A DNA stretch of 64,000 bases from Herminiimonas sp. (GTDB lineage: Bacteria; Pseudomonadota; Gammaproteobacteria; Burkholderiales; Burkholderiaceae): positions 496,001-560,000 of the forward strand of contig NZ_JAURVN010000004.1 in assembly GCF_030655415.1 (NCBI RefSeq). Reading direction: 5' to 3'. The stretch's first letter is position 1. Each line of letters begins with the position of its first letter. The translations under genes were made by a program, and so were the position numbers. Of this stretch, positions 16,393 to 26,363 are shown one piece after another. The notes beneath the pieces are model-generated. The model ran no database searches. It worked only from the letters and a program-made list of their open reading frames with translations, and was not told the DNA's origin.

Positions 16393-17988
16393 TCAGAAAC
16401 CCGCAACAATCCCATTGCTGCGCGGATCAAAACCGCCTTCGAAGATACCATCAGGATTGCGCACAATCGCGCCAGCATGGCCGACCATTTCGTCAAACGC
16501 AGCGATCACATCAACCTCATGACCCAGCGCCTGCAAGCCAGCCACGATCTCTGGCGAAAAACGATTTTCAACTTTAAGTGAATCCGAGCTCTGGCCCCAG
16601 GTACGACCAAGTAACCAGCGCGGAGCGGTGATCGCCTGCTGCACCGCCTGACCGAATACAGCGTAACGCGTGAATACCGCAGCTTGCGTTTGCGGCTGAC
16701 CGTCACCACCCATCGTGCCATACACCATCGTGCGACCATCGTTGAAACGAGCGAGCGCAGGATTCAATGTGTGGAACGGTTTTTTACCCGGCAACAATGC
16801 GTTCAAATGATTAGGATCCAGCGAGAAAGAACAGCCACGGTTTTGCCAATTGATGCCGGTTTTTTCTAGCACAACACCGCTACCGAACTCGTGATAAATA
16901 CTTTGAATGAAAGACACTGCGCGTCCTTCACCATCGATCACGCCCATCCAGATTGTGTCGCCGGGACCTTTGCCTTGCCCCCACGGCAAAGCCTGATTGA
17001 CGCGTATCGCCGCAACATAAGGCGCCAGAAATTCGTCGGTCAAACATTCTTGCGGATCAATCGTCATGTACGCAGGATCGGTCACGTACTTGTCGCGAAT
17101 CGCAAACGCCTGCTTGGTCGCTTCGACGACCAGATGCACATATTCCAAACTGTCTGCTTCGTACTGCGCCAGATTCAAGCGATCCAGAATCCCGATGATG
17201 ATCAGCGACACTACGCCTTGCGTTGGCGGCGCCGAGTTATAGACATCGCCCAGACTGTGCTTCAGATGAACCGGCGCAACCGTACGCGCGCGATAAGCAT
17301 TCAGATCCTGCAATGTAATCGGACTACTGACAGCCGCCAGATCCGCGGCAATGTGTTGTGCGAGTTCACCACGATAAAAACTGTCTAGGCCGTCGCGTGC
17401 CAACGTACGCAAAGTTGTCGCCATGCGTGCTTGCTTGAAGCGAGTACCTGCAAGTGGCGCTTTTCCTTTTACCAAAAACGTATTGGCAAATCCCGGCTGC
17501 GCCAGCAACTCTGCATGTTTAGCTGATGTGCTTGCATACTGCGATGGCGTCACTGGTATGCCGTCTTCTGCGTAGTGAATAGCGTCGGCCAGCAAACGTG
17601 GCAACGGCAACGTGCCGCCCCAACTTCCCGCCAGATCCAAAGCTTGTTGCCAGCCGCCTATAGTGCCGGCAGTGGTATTCGCAGCCAACGGCCCGCGCAC
17701 AGGAATCGCATCCAGCTTGCGGCTTGCATAAAAATCCGTAGACACATCAGCACCAGCAACACCGCAAGCCTCGATCGCCAACACTGGCTTACCAGGTTCA
17801 GACATCACCCAAAAACTGTCGCCGCCTATCCCGTTCATATGCGGATAAACAACTGCAATCGTCGATGCCGCGGCAATCATAGCCTCAAGCGCATTGCCGC
17901 CTTCTTGCAATACCGACTGTGCAGCCTGAGCAGCAAGAGAATGCGGCGCAACAGCCATGCCGCGTGTTGCGTAGGTAGTATTTTGCAT
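16393..17988 (-). CDS. gamma-glutamyltransferase family protein (cytoplasmic type)
   Basis: 531-residue member of the Ntn-hydrolase family that self-cleaves into two subunits. The large-subunit start GMAVAPHSLAAQAAQSVLQEGGNALEAMIAA and GIGGDSFW are typical. The cleavage site and nucleophile fall in GDTIWMGVID (Thr 345), and the C-terminal MGGDGQPQTQ corresponds to the conserved small-subunit loop. It has no signal peptide, unlike periplasmic GGT, and belongs to the divergent group also annotated as acylase-like enzymes; the substrate cannot be read from sequence. It is followed, upstream on the same strand, by an OFA-type transporter gene. Confidence 0.85.
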   Translation of the reverse strand: MQNTTYATRGMAVAPHSLAAQAAQSVLQEGGNALEAMIAAASTIAVVYPHMNGIGGDSFWVMSEPGKPVLAIEACGVAGADVSTDFYASRKLDAIPVRGPLAANTTAGTIGGWQQALDLAGSWGGTLPLPRLLADAIHYAEDGIPVTPSQYASTSAKHAELLAQPGFANTFLVKGKAPLAGTRFKQARMATTLRTLARDGLDSFYRGELAQHIAADLAAVSSPITLQDLNAYRARTVAPVHLKHSLGDVYNSAPPTQGVVSLIIIGILDRLNLAQYEADSLEYVHLVVEATKQAFAIRDKYVTDPAYMTIDPQECLTDEFLAPYVAAIRVNQALPWGQGKGPGDTIWMGVIDGEGRAVSFIQSIYHEFGSGVVLEKTGINWQNRGCSFSLDPNHLNALLPGKKPFHTLNPALARFNDGRTMVYGTMGGDGQPQTQAAVFTRYAVFGQAVQQAITAPRWLLGRTWGQSSDSLKVENRFSPEIVAGLQALGHEVDVIAAFDEMVGHAGAIVRNPDGIFEGGFDPRSNGIVAGF

Positions 17989-18179
17989 AAAAACCTTTGT
18001 ATTAAATCCGGGTATTAGTTTTCTTTAATTGATTCGATTTGTTCAGTCTTGATCTCAAACCTCTAATTACAAACTTAACCAAATCTTGCCTTCGATTTAT
18101 TAATGGAATTGCCGCATACAGCGATCGCGACAATTCCTTTTATTTAAATCTCTTGAAGCCGTTACTGTAATGCTTTCAC

Positions 18180-19499
18180 CTACTTGTAAGCAGGTAAAGC
18201 TGAGTTTTCGCTATCCAAAACCTGCTGCTTGGTCTGCGCTAGAAACTTGCGGCGCATAGGTTTCAAAATAACGATAGCCAAAAACGCGGTGAAGAAGTCC
18301 ATGCAGATAACCGTTGCGAACACTGGTGTCCAAGAGCCAGTTGCCTCATGCATCATTGCCGCCAGCGGCCCACCCAATACAGAACCCACGCCTTGCGCCA
18401 TATACAGAAAGCCGTAGTTGGTGGTTGCATGCTTGGTGCCAAAGGTATCGGTCAGGATCGATGGGAACAGCGAAAAAATTTCACCCCAACCAAAGAACAC
18501 CACACCCGACAACAGCACGAACAACACAGGATTGTCAGTAGTCATCAACCACAAAGTCATGGCTACGCCTTCCATACCGAAAGCGATGAACATTGTATTT
18601 TCACGGCCGATGCGATCAGACACCCAGCCGAAGAAGGGACGGGTCAAACCATTCGCAAATCTATCAATCGTCAATGCTAGTGGCAAGGCCGCCATGCCAA
18701 ACACCATTGCGTCATGTACGCCAAAATCCTTGGCGAATGCACCCATTTGTGAAATCACCATCAGACCCGATGTCGACATCATGGTCATCATGATGAACAT
18801 CAACCAGAACACTGGCTTCTTCAGCATTTGCGCCGGCTCGTAACCGTGACCAGTATCGCGATTCGGATTACTCGCTTGATGACGAATGCTCAGCTCGGCA
18901 ATTTCTTCCGGCTTTGGACGACGCATGCCTTGTGCAGCCAGGAAGCCAACAATGCCGATGATCAAACCGAACAGCATCAGCGTATTGGATACGCCCGCCG
19001 ATTTAATATGGGATGAAATAGCAAAGGTTGTCAGGATCGCGCCAAAGCCATAACCGGCCGCAACCATGCCGACAGCGAAGCCGCGCTTATCCGGAAACCA
19101 TTGCACCATCAAGCCGACTACACCAACATAAATAATGCCAGTGCCAACGCCACCCAACAAACCGTAGGTCAAATACAAACCCCATACGCTGGATACCGTA
19201 GAAGCCAAGATCCAACTAAGCGCCGTCAAAATCGCACCTGCAGACAGCAACATGCGCGGGCCAAATTTATCAACCAGATAACCCTGGAATGGCGATAGGA
19301 AAGTCTGCGCGACAATCAAGATTGCAAACGTGATCTGAACCTCTGTCAGTGTTGCGCCCAGCGATGCCGTCAGTTCAGTCGTGAACAGTGCCCACACATA
19401 CTGCGGGCTGGAAATGGCCATCATCGCCACTATGCCGAAAAATAATTGCCACCATCTGGCTCTGCTATCGCTAGCAGTGGAAGTATTTAATTGATTCAT
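18180..19499 (-). CDS. MFS transporter, OFA (oxalate/formate antiporter-like) family
   Basis: 439-residue major facilitator with 12 predicted membrane helices. SSPQYVWALFTTELTASLGATLTEVQITFAI at the start and the loop GYLVDKFGPR between helices 2 and 3 mark the OFA branch. WVSDRIGREN is the matching loop in the second half. OFA members exchange small carboxylates such as oxalate and formate. It has a good GGAGAC ribosome site. The neighbouring FAH-like, GGT-like and GntR genes suggest uptake of an organic acid or acylated compound, but the substrate is unknown. Confidence 0.87.
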   Translation of the reverse strand: MNQLNTSTASDSRARWWQLFFGIVAMMAISSPQYVWALFTTELTASLGATLTEVQITFAILIVAQTFLSPFQGYLVDKFGPRMLLSAGAILTALSWILASTVSSVWGLYLTYGLLGGVGTGIIYVGVVGLMVQWFPDKRGFAVGMVAAGYGFGAILTTFAISSHIKSAGVSNTLMLFGLIIGIVGFLAAQGMRRPKPEEIAELSIRHQASNPNRDTGHGYEPAQMLKKPVFWLMFIMMTMMSTSGLMVISQMGAFAKDFGVHDAMVFGMAALPLALTIDRFANGLTRPFFGWVSDRIGRENTMFIAFGMEGVAMTLWLMTTDNPVLFVLLSGVVFFGWGEIFSLFPSILTDTFGTKHATTNYGFLYMAQGVGSVLGGPLAAMMHEATGSWTPVFATVICMDFFTAFLAIVILKPMRRKFLAQTKQQVLDSENSALPAYK

Positions 19500-19919
19500 T
19501 ATTTGTCTCCAGTGTAATTATCGAAATCAAACTCAATTTACGCATGTCTTTTACTGACATGTCAGTTTTAATCGTAAGTTAAGCTCAGTAATTACAACTG
19601 TCAAGGATTTAGCAAATCAGTGATGTCTTTTTACAAAAATACGAAACATCTTCATCTATTTCAACTTAAGCAAACTTGATGCCAATTAGCCAGTGGAACG
19701 CAGAAGTACCACCGCACACTTAGTAACATGTCAGTGAATGATTTGCCGGGGAAAGAGGTAGAGGCGAAGCGCACGGCGCCCGTTTTTGGTGCGTGAAATG
19801 ATCAATGGAGGCGAGCCAGATGCAAAATTTAGCTGATTCGCCCCAACATTAGATAACAAAATAAGAGAGGAACCGCGCTGTCTGCCCGCATCGGGCAGTA
19901 GAAAAATCGAATACCGCGA
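19500..19919. other. intergenic region, promoter side of the MFS gene
   Basis: 420 bases between livF and the MFS gene with no supported gene. It contains a 14-bp palindrome (19553-19566) and a related site (19725-19735). No clear livF terminator is seen. Confidence 0.5.
19553..19566. promoter_or_regulatory. 14-bp perfect palindrome, candidate operator
   Basis: ACTGACATGTCAGT, 54 bases upstream of the MFS start. A related site, TAACATGTCAGT, lies at 19724-19735. Such symmetric sites are typical of TetR-type or similar dimeric repressors, but no such gene is nearby. Confidence 0.45.
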
Positions 19920-20645
19920 TCAGCCCTCACCCAAATAGGCTTCTTTCACTTTGGGATCATTCAACATCTGTTGTGCATCGCCCTGCATGGTGACCAAGCC
20001 CGATTCCATCACATACGCGCGATTCGCAGCTTGCAATGCCAACTTCGCGTTCTGCTCCACCAGCAAAACCGTGATGCCTTGATCAGACACGGACCGGATA
20101 ACTTCAAAAATCTTTTCAACCATGATCGGAGATAAGCCCATCGACGGTTCATCCAGCAACAACAATTCCGGGTGACTCATCAAGGCACGCGCCATCGCCA
20201 ACATTTGCTGCTCACCGCCAGACAAGGTGCCGGCCATTTGCGCTGCACGTTCTTTCAAGCGAGGGAAAACGCTAAACCATTTTTCGATATCGGCATCAAT
20301 CTCTGCCTGATCATTACGCGTGAAAGCGCCCATCAATAAATTTTCGTGGATGGACATGCGCGTAAAAACGCCGCGCCCTTCCGGCACCATCGCCAGTTTT
20401 TTCCTGACCAGCTCAAACGAATGCAAGCCCTTGATTGGATGACCAGCATATTCGATATGACCTTCGACGCGGCAATCCGGCAAGGTACCTGTTATCGCTT
20501 TCAAAATCGTCGTTTTGCCAGCGCCATTGGCACCGATCAGGGTAATCAGCTCGCCCTTGTTGACTTCGAGATCGACGCCTTTAACTGCTTGAATGCCGCC
20601 ATACGCGACTTTCAAGCCGGTGATTTTAAGTACGTTATCAGCCAT
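19920..20645 (-). CDS. livF: branched-chain amino acid-type ABC transporter ATPase LivF
   Basis: 241-residue ATPase. Walker A GANGAGKTT, signature TLSGGEQQMLAMARALM, Walker B LLLLDEPSMGLSP. The MVPEGRGVFTRMSIHENLLMG stretch is diagnostic of LivF. It overlaps the livG stop by one base (TAATG) and is the last gene of livH-livM-livG-livF. It supplies ATP hydrolysis for uptake of branched-chain or related amino acids or amides across the inner membrane. Confidence 0.92.
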   Translation of the reverse strand: MADNVLKITGLKVAYGGIQAVKGVDLEVNKGELITLIGANGAGKTTILKAITGTLPDCRVEGHIEYAGHPIKGLHSFELVRKKLAMVPEGRGVFTRMSIHENLLMGAFTRNDQAEIDADIEKWFSVFPRLKERAAQMAGTLSGGEQQMLAMARALMSHPELLLLDEPSMGLSPIMVEKIFEVIRSVSDQGITVLLVEQNAKLALQAANRAYVMESGLVTMQGDAQQMLNDPKVKEAYLGEG

Positions 20646-21421
20646 TATTGGCCGCCTCCCAAATAAGCTTCTATCACTGCTGGATTTTTTTGCACGTCAG
20701 CAGGTATACCTTCGGCAATCGGCTTGCCGTAATCCAGCACCGTAATGCGATCGCATAAACCCATGACCAATTTGACGTCATGTTCGATTAACAAAATGGT
20801 TTTGCCTTCTGCCTTGATCTTCACCAGCAATTCCCGCAGACCCAGCTTTTCGGTGGCGTTCATCCCTGCCGCCGGTTCATCCAATGCCAGCAATTGCGGA
20901 TCGGTTGCCAAGGCGCGTGCGATTTCCAGACGGCGTTGATCGCCGTACGACAAATGACGTGCCGTGCGCTCGGCAAATTTTGCGATGCCGACGAAATCGA
21001 GCAACTCCATTGCACGCATACGAATTTCAGCTTCTTCGCGGCGTGCTGCCTTGTGATGGAAGACTGCGCCAAACAAACCCTGATGGGTGCGCACATGACG
21101 GCCAACCATGACGTTTTCCAGCGCGTTCATCTCGCCAAACAAGCGAATGTTTTGAAAGGTACGTGCGATGCCTGCCTTCGCAACTTCATGCGGAGCGGAT
21201 GGCGAATACGGCTTTCCAGCTAATTCAAAACTGCCCGTATCAGCTTGATACAAACCGGTAATCACATTGAAGAACGTTGTTTTACCTGCGCCGTTGGGTC
21301 CGATCAAACCATAGATCTGACCTTGCATGATCTTGACGTTGACGTCGGTTAGCGCTTGCAAGCCGCCGAAGCGCTTGCTGACATTTGCGATGTTGAGAAT
21401 GGTTTGTGGGCTGTTCATCAT
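20645..21421 (-). CDS. livG: branched-chain amino acid-type ABC transporter ATPase LivG
   Basis: 258-residue ATPase from the ATG at 21421 (an adjacent ATG at 21418 is equally possible; GGGAGAA lies upstream). Walker A GPNGAGKTT, ARTFQNIRLFGEMNALENVMVG, signature HLSYGDQRRLEIARAL, Walker B LLALDEPAAGMN and a C-terminal extension ending AYLGGG are those of LivG. An in-frame extension to 21445 is unlikely. Translation is probably coupled to livF. Confidence 0.92.
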   Translation of the reverse strand: MMNSPQTILNIANVSKRFGGLQALTDVNVKIMQGQIYGLIGPNGAGKTTFFNVITGLYQADTGSFELAGKPYSPSAPHEVAKAGIARTFQNIRLFGEMNALENVMVGRHVRTHQGLFGAVFHHKAARREEAEIRMRAMELLDFVGIAKFAERTARHLSYGDQRRLEIARALATDPQLLALDEPAAGMNATEKLGLRELLVKIKAEGKTILLIEHDVKLVMGLCDRITVLDYGKPIAEGIPADVQKNPAVIEAYLGGGQ

Positions 21422-21428
21422 TTCTCCC

Positions 21429-22643
21429 TCACACCGCGACGACATCTGTGGATTTCGCCGCAGTGTCGGTATCCGAGGTTGGACGGTCTTCGCTCTTTGG
21501 CGCTGGCCACAAACCAGCCGGACGTATCAGCATGATCAATACCATCGCAAAGCCGTATAACAATTGACGCAGGATTTCTGCATCGACCAACACTTCGCCG
21601 AACAAGGATTGCTGCAATGGTTCGACCACGTGACGCAGAATCTCTGGCAAGGCGGCCAGCAAAATTCCACCAAGTACCACGCCGGGAATGTGTCCCATGC
21701 CGCCTAGTACAACCATCGCCAATACCGCGATCGATTCGGTCAAAGAGAAAGATTCGGGCGATACAAAACCCTGGAACGACGCGAACATCGCACCGGCCAC
21801 ACCACCGAAAGATGCGCCCATTGCGAAGGCCAGTAATTTGACGTTGCGTGTATTGATGCCCATCGCTTTCGCCGCGATTTCATCTTCACGAATCGCGACA
21901 AAGGCGCGACCCAAACGCGAGTTCTGCAAACGTACCGAGATGAAAATAATCGCGATACATAAAGCCAGGAATAAAAAGTAATAGGCATTCACCGATGGCA
22001 TCGCGTAATTGCCTAGCATGACAGTCGATGCTGATCCTTCTTCCCCGTTCAGCGATACGCCAAAAATACGAATTGGATCAATCAGGTTGATACCTTGCGG
22101 ACCGTTGGTAATATTGACCGGACCATTCAGGTTATTCATGAAGATGCGGATGATTTCGCCAAATCCCAAAGTAACGATGGCAAGATAATCACCTCGTAAT
22201 TTCAGCGTGGGTGCGCCTAGCAGTGCGCCGAAAAATCCAGCCACTAATGCTGCCAATGGCACGATCACCCACAACGATAAATGAATGCCGTTCTGTGCAA
22301 TCTCCGGACCGAAAATCCACATCAACGTCGCGCCTATCGCCGGATATTGATTAACGAAAGATTCCAGCACGACTGCAAATTGCGGCGATGCCAATAAGGC
22401 CGTCAAATACGCGCCGATTGCATAGAATGCGATATAACCTAGATCGAGCAGACCTGCCATTCCTACTACGACATTCAAGCCCAGTGCCAGCATGATGTAG
22501 AGCAGCGCGAAGTCCATGATGCGCACCCATGAGTTGCCGAAATTTTGCGCGATGAATGGGAAGACCAGCGCAATCGCCAGGATGAGGAGCAAGCCGGAAT
22601 AGGCTTTGCGCGGATTGTTTTTAACGTCGAAGTAATTGGACAT
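21429..22643 (-). CDS. livM: branched-chain amino acid-type ABC permease LivM
   Basis: 404-residue permease with about ten hydrophobic segments. DFALLYIMLALGLNVVVGMAGLLDLGYIAFYAIGAY and GRAFVAIREDEIAAKAMGIN are the conserved LivM motifs; the second is the coupling (EAA-like) loop. The C-terminal tail after about residue 385 is hydrophilic and variable. It lies 9 bases after livH and 7 bases before livG, so the four genes form one operon. Confidence 0.92.
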   Translation of the reverse strand: MSNYFDVKNNPRKAYSGLLLILAIALVFPFIAQNFGNSWVRIMDFALLYIMLALGLNVVVGMAGLLDLGYIAFYAIGAYLTALLASPQFAVVLESFVNQYPAIGATLMWIFGPEIAQNGIHLSLWVIVPLAALVAGFFGALLGAPTLKLRGDYLAIVTLGFGEIIRIFMNNLNGPVNITNGPQGINLIDPIRIFGVSLNGEEGSASTVMLGNYAMPSVNAYYFLFLALCIAIIFISVRLQNSRLGRAFVAIREDEIAAKAMGINTRNVKLLAFAMGASFGGVAGAMFASFQGFVSPESFSLTESIAVLAMVVLGGMGHIPGVVLGGILLAALPEILRHVVEPLQQSLFGEVLVDAEILRQLLYGFAMVLIMLIRPAGLWPAPKSEDRPTSDTDTAAKSTDVVAV

Positions 22644-22652
22644 GATTGACCC

Positions 22653-23582
22653 TTACGCCCGATCCGGCACGCGTTCGCCCATGATGCCGGACGGCCTTAG
22701 CGTTAGCACAATGATGAGGACGACGAAGGCAAAGATATCCTGGTAATGACTGCCGAGAAAACCGCCAGTCAAATCGCCGATATAACCTGCGCCCAGACTT
22801 TCAATCAAGCCCAGCAAAATACCACCGAGCATTGCGCCATAGATATTGCCGATACCGCCCAACACTGCAGCTGAAAACGCTTTCAAGCCAGGTACAAATC
22901 CCATCGCAAATTGTGCCGATGAATAATTGGCAGCCCACATCACGCCCGCAATCGCGGCGAGTGTTGCGCCGATCACAAAAGTCATCACGATGACGCGATT
23001 GGAATCCACGCCCATCAACCCGGCGACGCGCGGATTCTCTGCGGTTGCGCGCATTGCGCGACCCATCTTGGTTTTTTCAATCAATAACACTAGCAAGCCC
23101 ATAGCAATCGCAGCGAGTACCAGCAACATCACCTGCACCGGAGAAATCAGTGCGCCCATGATGTGCAGCGATTCACCCGGCATCACTTGTGGAAAAGGAA
23201 TCGGGCTTCGGCCCCAGATCATCATGGCAAACGTTTGCAGCAATATGGACACGCCGATCGCGGTGATCAAAGGGGCGAGACGCGGCGCATTGCGCAAGCG
23301 TCTGTAAGCGACGCGTTCGATCAATACATTGACCGCAACACAGACCGGAATCGCACCGAGAATCGCGATCATCAATTTGACGATGCCGGGCAAATCCGGC
23401 GCGACTGTGTTGACCATCTTGAGTATTGTCAGGCCCGCCATCGCGCCTATCATCAAGACGTCGCCATGCGCAAAGTTGATCAGGTTGAGGACGCCATACA
23501 CCATCGTGTAGCCGAGCGCGACTAGCGCATACATGCTGCCCAGCACCAGGCCGTTGATGATTTGCTGGATAAAAGTATCCAT
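22653..23582 (-). CDS. livH: branched-chain amino acid-type ABC permease LivH
   Basis: 309-residue permease. It starts MDTFIQQIINGLVLGSMYALVALGYTMVYGVLNLINFAHGD, the classic LivH opening, and has the loop GRAMRATAENPRVAGLMGVD. First gene of the operon. The periplasmic binding protein normally encoded with these genes (livJ/livK type) is absent from this cluster, so it must be encoded elsewhere. Confidence 0.92.
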   Translation of the reverse strand: MDTFIQQIINGLVLGSMYALVALGYTMVYGVLNLINFAHGDVLMIGAMAGLTILKMVNTVAPDLPGIVKLMIAILGAIPVCVAVNVLIERVAYRRLRNAPRLAPLITAIGVSILLQTFAMMIWGRSPIPFPQVMPGESLHIMGALISPVQVMLLVLAAIAMGLLVLLIEKTKMGRAMRATAENPRVAGLMGVDSNRVIVMTFVIGATLAAIAGVMWAANYSSAQFAMGFVPGLKAFSAAVLGGIGNIYGAMLGGILLGLIESLGAGYIGDLTGGFLGSHYQDIFAFVVLIIVLTLRPSGIMGERVPDRA

Positions 23583-23742
23583 GGATGCTTGCTCTCCTGA
23601 ATCGTGTATCAGTATTTGCCGACTGATTACGTCGACGATGATTGAAATCTTGCTTCGCGTATTGCTGCCAGCGTTTTACTACGGCATTTCAAACCATGAC
23701 TGCGATACCTGCATCGCAATAATCGTTCCCGCCAAATAAAAA

Positions 23743-23764
23743 CGGCACCCCATCATGGGTGCCG
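23743..23764 (-). terminator. intrinsic terminator of ispH
   Basis: Stem CGGCACCC / GGGTGCCG with loop CATCAT; on the minus strand it is followed by TTTTTATTT. Confidence 0.85.
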
Positions 23765-23784
23765 CAAATCAGACTGTCATGCAA

Positions 23785-24714
23785 TTAGCGCTTCAAACCC
23801 TTAGGCAGCGGGAAAATTACGTGCTCTTCCACGCCTTCCAAGGTGCGCACACTCTTCGCGCCATACTCTTTCAACTTGTCGATGACGGCTTGTACCAATA
23901 CTTCTGGTGCCGACGCGCCAGCCGTCAAGCCAATGCGCAACTTGCCTTGCACCCAATCAGGATCGATCTGCGATGCGTTATCGACCATATAGGCAGGTAC
24001 ATTTTTCTTACGGGCGACTTCACGCAAGCGATTGGAATTGGAACTGTTGGGGCTACCGACCACAATCACCACATCAACTTGCGGCGCCATGAACTTGACC
24101 GCTTCCTGGCGGTTAGTTGTCGCGTAGCAGATGTCAGCTTTTTTCGGCTCGGAGATATTTGGGAATCTGCTTTTCAGCGCAGCAATGACATCGGCTGTGT
24201 CATCAATCGACAAAGTCGTTTGCGTGACGTAAGAGATCAGATCCGGATTCTTGACCTGCAGCTTTTCTACATCGTCGACTGTTTCGACCAGATGCATACC
24301 GTCTTCGGTCTGCCCCATCGTGCCTTCAACTTCAGGATGACCATCGTGGCCGATCATGACAATCTCGCGACCGTCGCGGCGCATTTTTTCTACTTCGATG
24401 TGGACTTTGGTGACCAGCGGACAAGTCGCGTCGAACACGCGCAAACCACGTTGCTCAGCTTCTGCCTGCACTGCTTTCGAAACACCATGCGCAGAAAACA
24501 CCACTGTGTTGCCGGCAGGGACATCTGCCAACTCTTCGATGAAGATAGCGCCCTTGTTACGCAAATCAGAAACGACATAGGCGTTATGTACGATTTCGTG
24601 TCGCACATAAATCGGCGCGCCGAACTCGGTCAGCGCACGTTCGACGATTTCAATCGCACGATCAACACCAGCGCAAAAGCCGCGTGGTTGAGCCAGTAAA
24701 ATTTCCGTTTCCAT
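23785..24714 (-). CDS. ispH: 4-hydroxy-3-methylbut-2-enyl diphosphate reductase
   Basis: 309-residue [4Fe-4S] enzyme of the last step of the MEP isoprenoid pathway, making IPP and [18 protein letters not shown] contains the first cluster cysteine, [12 protein letters not shown] the second, and [12 protein letters not shown] the third; the active-site motif [14 protein letters not shown] is present. The ATG at 24714 begins [14 protein letters not shown] with GGAT upstream; the longer frame to 24786 is not family-like. It follows fkpB on the same strand, a very common pairing. Confidence 0.95.
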   Translation of the reverse strand: METEILLAQPRGFCAGVDRAIEIVERALTEFGAPIYVRHEIVHNAYVVSDLRNKGAIFIEELADVPAGNTVVFSAHGVSKAVQAEAEQRGLRVFDATCPLVTKVHIEVEKMRRDGREIVMIGHDGHPEVEGTMGQTEDGMHLVETVDDVEKLQVKNPDLISYVTQTTLSIDDTADVIAALKSRFPNISEPKKADICYATTNRQEAVKFMAPQVDVVIVVGSPNSSNSNRLREVARKKNVPAYMVDNASQIDPDWVQGKLRIGLTAGASAPEVLVQAVIDKLKEYGAKSVRTLEGVEEHVIFPLPKGLKR

Positions 24715-24812
24715 CTTTATCCTTTGATGCCCTGCAGCTGTGTGCCAGCTTGTATAAATCAGTGATGCCAGCGAGACAAAGCGCATCTCGCCTCTAAGTA
24801 TTTTTTAGTGCC

Positions 24813-25268
24813 TTACATTATGCCGATGATTTTGACTTCAAACTGCAGCGATTGGCCTGCCAGAGGATGATTAAAATCAAACACGGCGTTTTCATGATTG
24901 ATCTCACGTAATACGCCGGCAAACTGACCACCGCCAGGCGCTGCAAATTCCACCAAATCACCAATTGCGTAATCTTCGGTCGGGCCGGAATTCTGTTCCA
25001 ACGTGGCGATAGACACAGGGCGAATCAGTTCTGGATTGCGCGGACCGAATGCGCGCTCAGGCGGTAGCTCAAAGGTCTGATGCACGCCCTCTTCCAAACC
25101 GATCAGACACGCTTCCAGAAAAGGCGCCAACTGTCCCTTGCCCATTTGCAGCGTGGCAGGATTATCCGCAAACGTGCTGACAATATTGGTGCCGGTGACC
25201 GATGCCAGACGATAGTGCAGCGTCAAATAGGCGGTTTCGGTAACAACAGGATGTGGTAAATTTGACAT
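24813..25268 (-). CDS. fkpB: FKBP-type peptidyl-prolyl isomerase (SlpA/FkpB-like)
   Basis: 151-residue SlyD/SlpA-type isomerase without the His-rich tail. LTLHYRLA, MGKGQLAPFLEACLIGLEEG, PPERAFGPRNPELI and VFDFNHPLAGQSLQFEVKII follow the family order, with an insert-in-flap domain in the middle. It catalyses prolyl cis-trans isomerisation and chaperones folding in the cytoplasm. The ATG at 25268 is the likely start. It lies directly upstream of ispH, as in E. coli and many Proteobacteria. Confidence 0.88.
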   Translation of the reverse strand: MSNLPHPVVTETAYLTLHYRLASVTGTNIVSTFADNPATLQMGKGQLAPFLEACLIGLEEGVHQTFELPPERAFGPRNPELIRPVSIATLEQNSGPTEDYAIGDLVEFAAPGGGQFAGVLREINHENAVFDFNHPLAGQSLQFEVKIIGIM

Positions 25269-25429
25269 TAAAATTCCGTATTGCACAGTAGCCGCTATTT
25301 TAAGCTACGTTGCCAGACTGCGTTAAGCATTCGGCCATGCGGGACTGCTGAAGAATAAAACAAATTAAAACAAACGCAGGCGCAGCTAGCGCCATGTATC
25401 CAGCATTCCCCACTCTCTGAGAAAGCAAT

Positions 25430-26104
25430 ATGGCGATTACCGACTGGCCGGAAGAACAGCGCCCACGCGAGCGCTTGATCAAGCATGGTGCTGCGATTTT
25501 GTCTGACTCCGAGTTGCTGGCAGTGTTCCTGCGGGTCGGTGTGGCTGGCAAAAGTGCGGTCGATCTAGCGCGCGATATGGTGCAACACTTTGGCTCATTG
25601 AACGGTTTGTTTGCCGCCTCGCTCAACGACTTCTCCAAATTAAACGGACTGGGCCCGGCAAAATATGCGCAGTTGCAAGCAGTGCTGGAGCTGGCGAAGC
25701 GCTCACTATCTGAAGAATTGCAGGCTGGCGTGACGCTTAGTTCGCCTCAAGCAGTGAAGCAATATCTGCAATTGTTATTGGGCGGCAAAGCGTACGAGTC
25801 GTTCGCAGTTTTGTTTTTAGACGTCAAAAATCGACTGATCGCTTGCGAAGAACTATTCCGCGGAACGCTCACGCACACGTCTGTTTATCCACGAGAAATA
25901 GTCAAAGTGGCGCTCGCGCACAATGCCGCTTCCGTAATCCTGGCTCACAATCATCCTTCGGGTGCGCCTGAGCCCAGCGCGGCAGATCACACCCTGACGC
26001 AAGCACTGAAGCAGGCGCTGGCCTTGATAGATGTGCGCGTACTGGATCATTTTGTCGTGGCGGGCAAACATGTTTACTCGTTTACTGAACACGGGCAGCT
26101 ATAG
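25430..26104 (+). CDS. radC: RadC/YicR family JAB-domain protein
   Basis: 224-residue UPF0758 protein. N-terminal helix-hairpin-helix region ([31 protein letters not shown]), then a JAB1/MPN-like metalloprotease-fold domain with [23 protein letters not shown] and the zinc motif [14 protein letters not shown]. The historical DNA-repair role is not supported; its biochemical activity is uncertain. It is divergent from fkpB and upstream of rpmB. Confidence 0.9.
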   Translation: MAITDWPEEQRPRERLIKHGAAILSDSELLAVFLRVGVAGKSAVDLARDMVQHFGSLNGLFAASLNDFSKLNGLGPAKYAQLQAVLELAKRSLSEELQAGVTLSSPQAVKQYLQLLLGGKAYESFAVLFLDVKNRLIACEELFRGTLTHTSVYPREIVKVALAHNAASVILAHNHPSGAPEPSAADHTLTQALKQALALIDVRVLDHFVVAGKHVYSFTEHGQL

Positions 26105-26363
26105 AAGACGGCTAAGTTTTAATCAATGCCGGTTTTATTCACACAACAACGCGCCACCAAATAACTGTCGTTTCCCCATGCGGAGATAGCGCGGAAAGCC
26201 TTGGCGGCCTTCGCTTTGACAGAGTGTGAATTATGGAATGCTCAAATTGTTAAATTTATTTAATCAATAAGACACAATTAATTTACGCAAGTCGTTGAAT
26301 AATCTCGATTTTTTGGCTATACTCACGTTTTTTCCAATTCCGGAAATCTTTAGGAGCACAAAT

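Noticed and set aside
23755..24699. 314-codon frame opposite ispH
   Set aside because: A shadow of ispH, which has all its cluster cysteines; the opposite frame has a Cys/His/Arg-rich nonsense composition.
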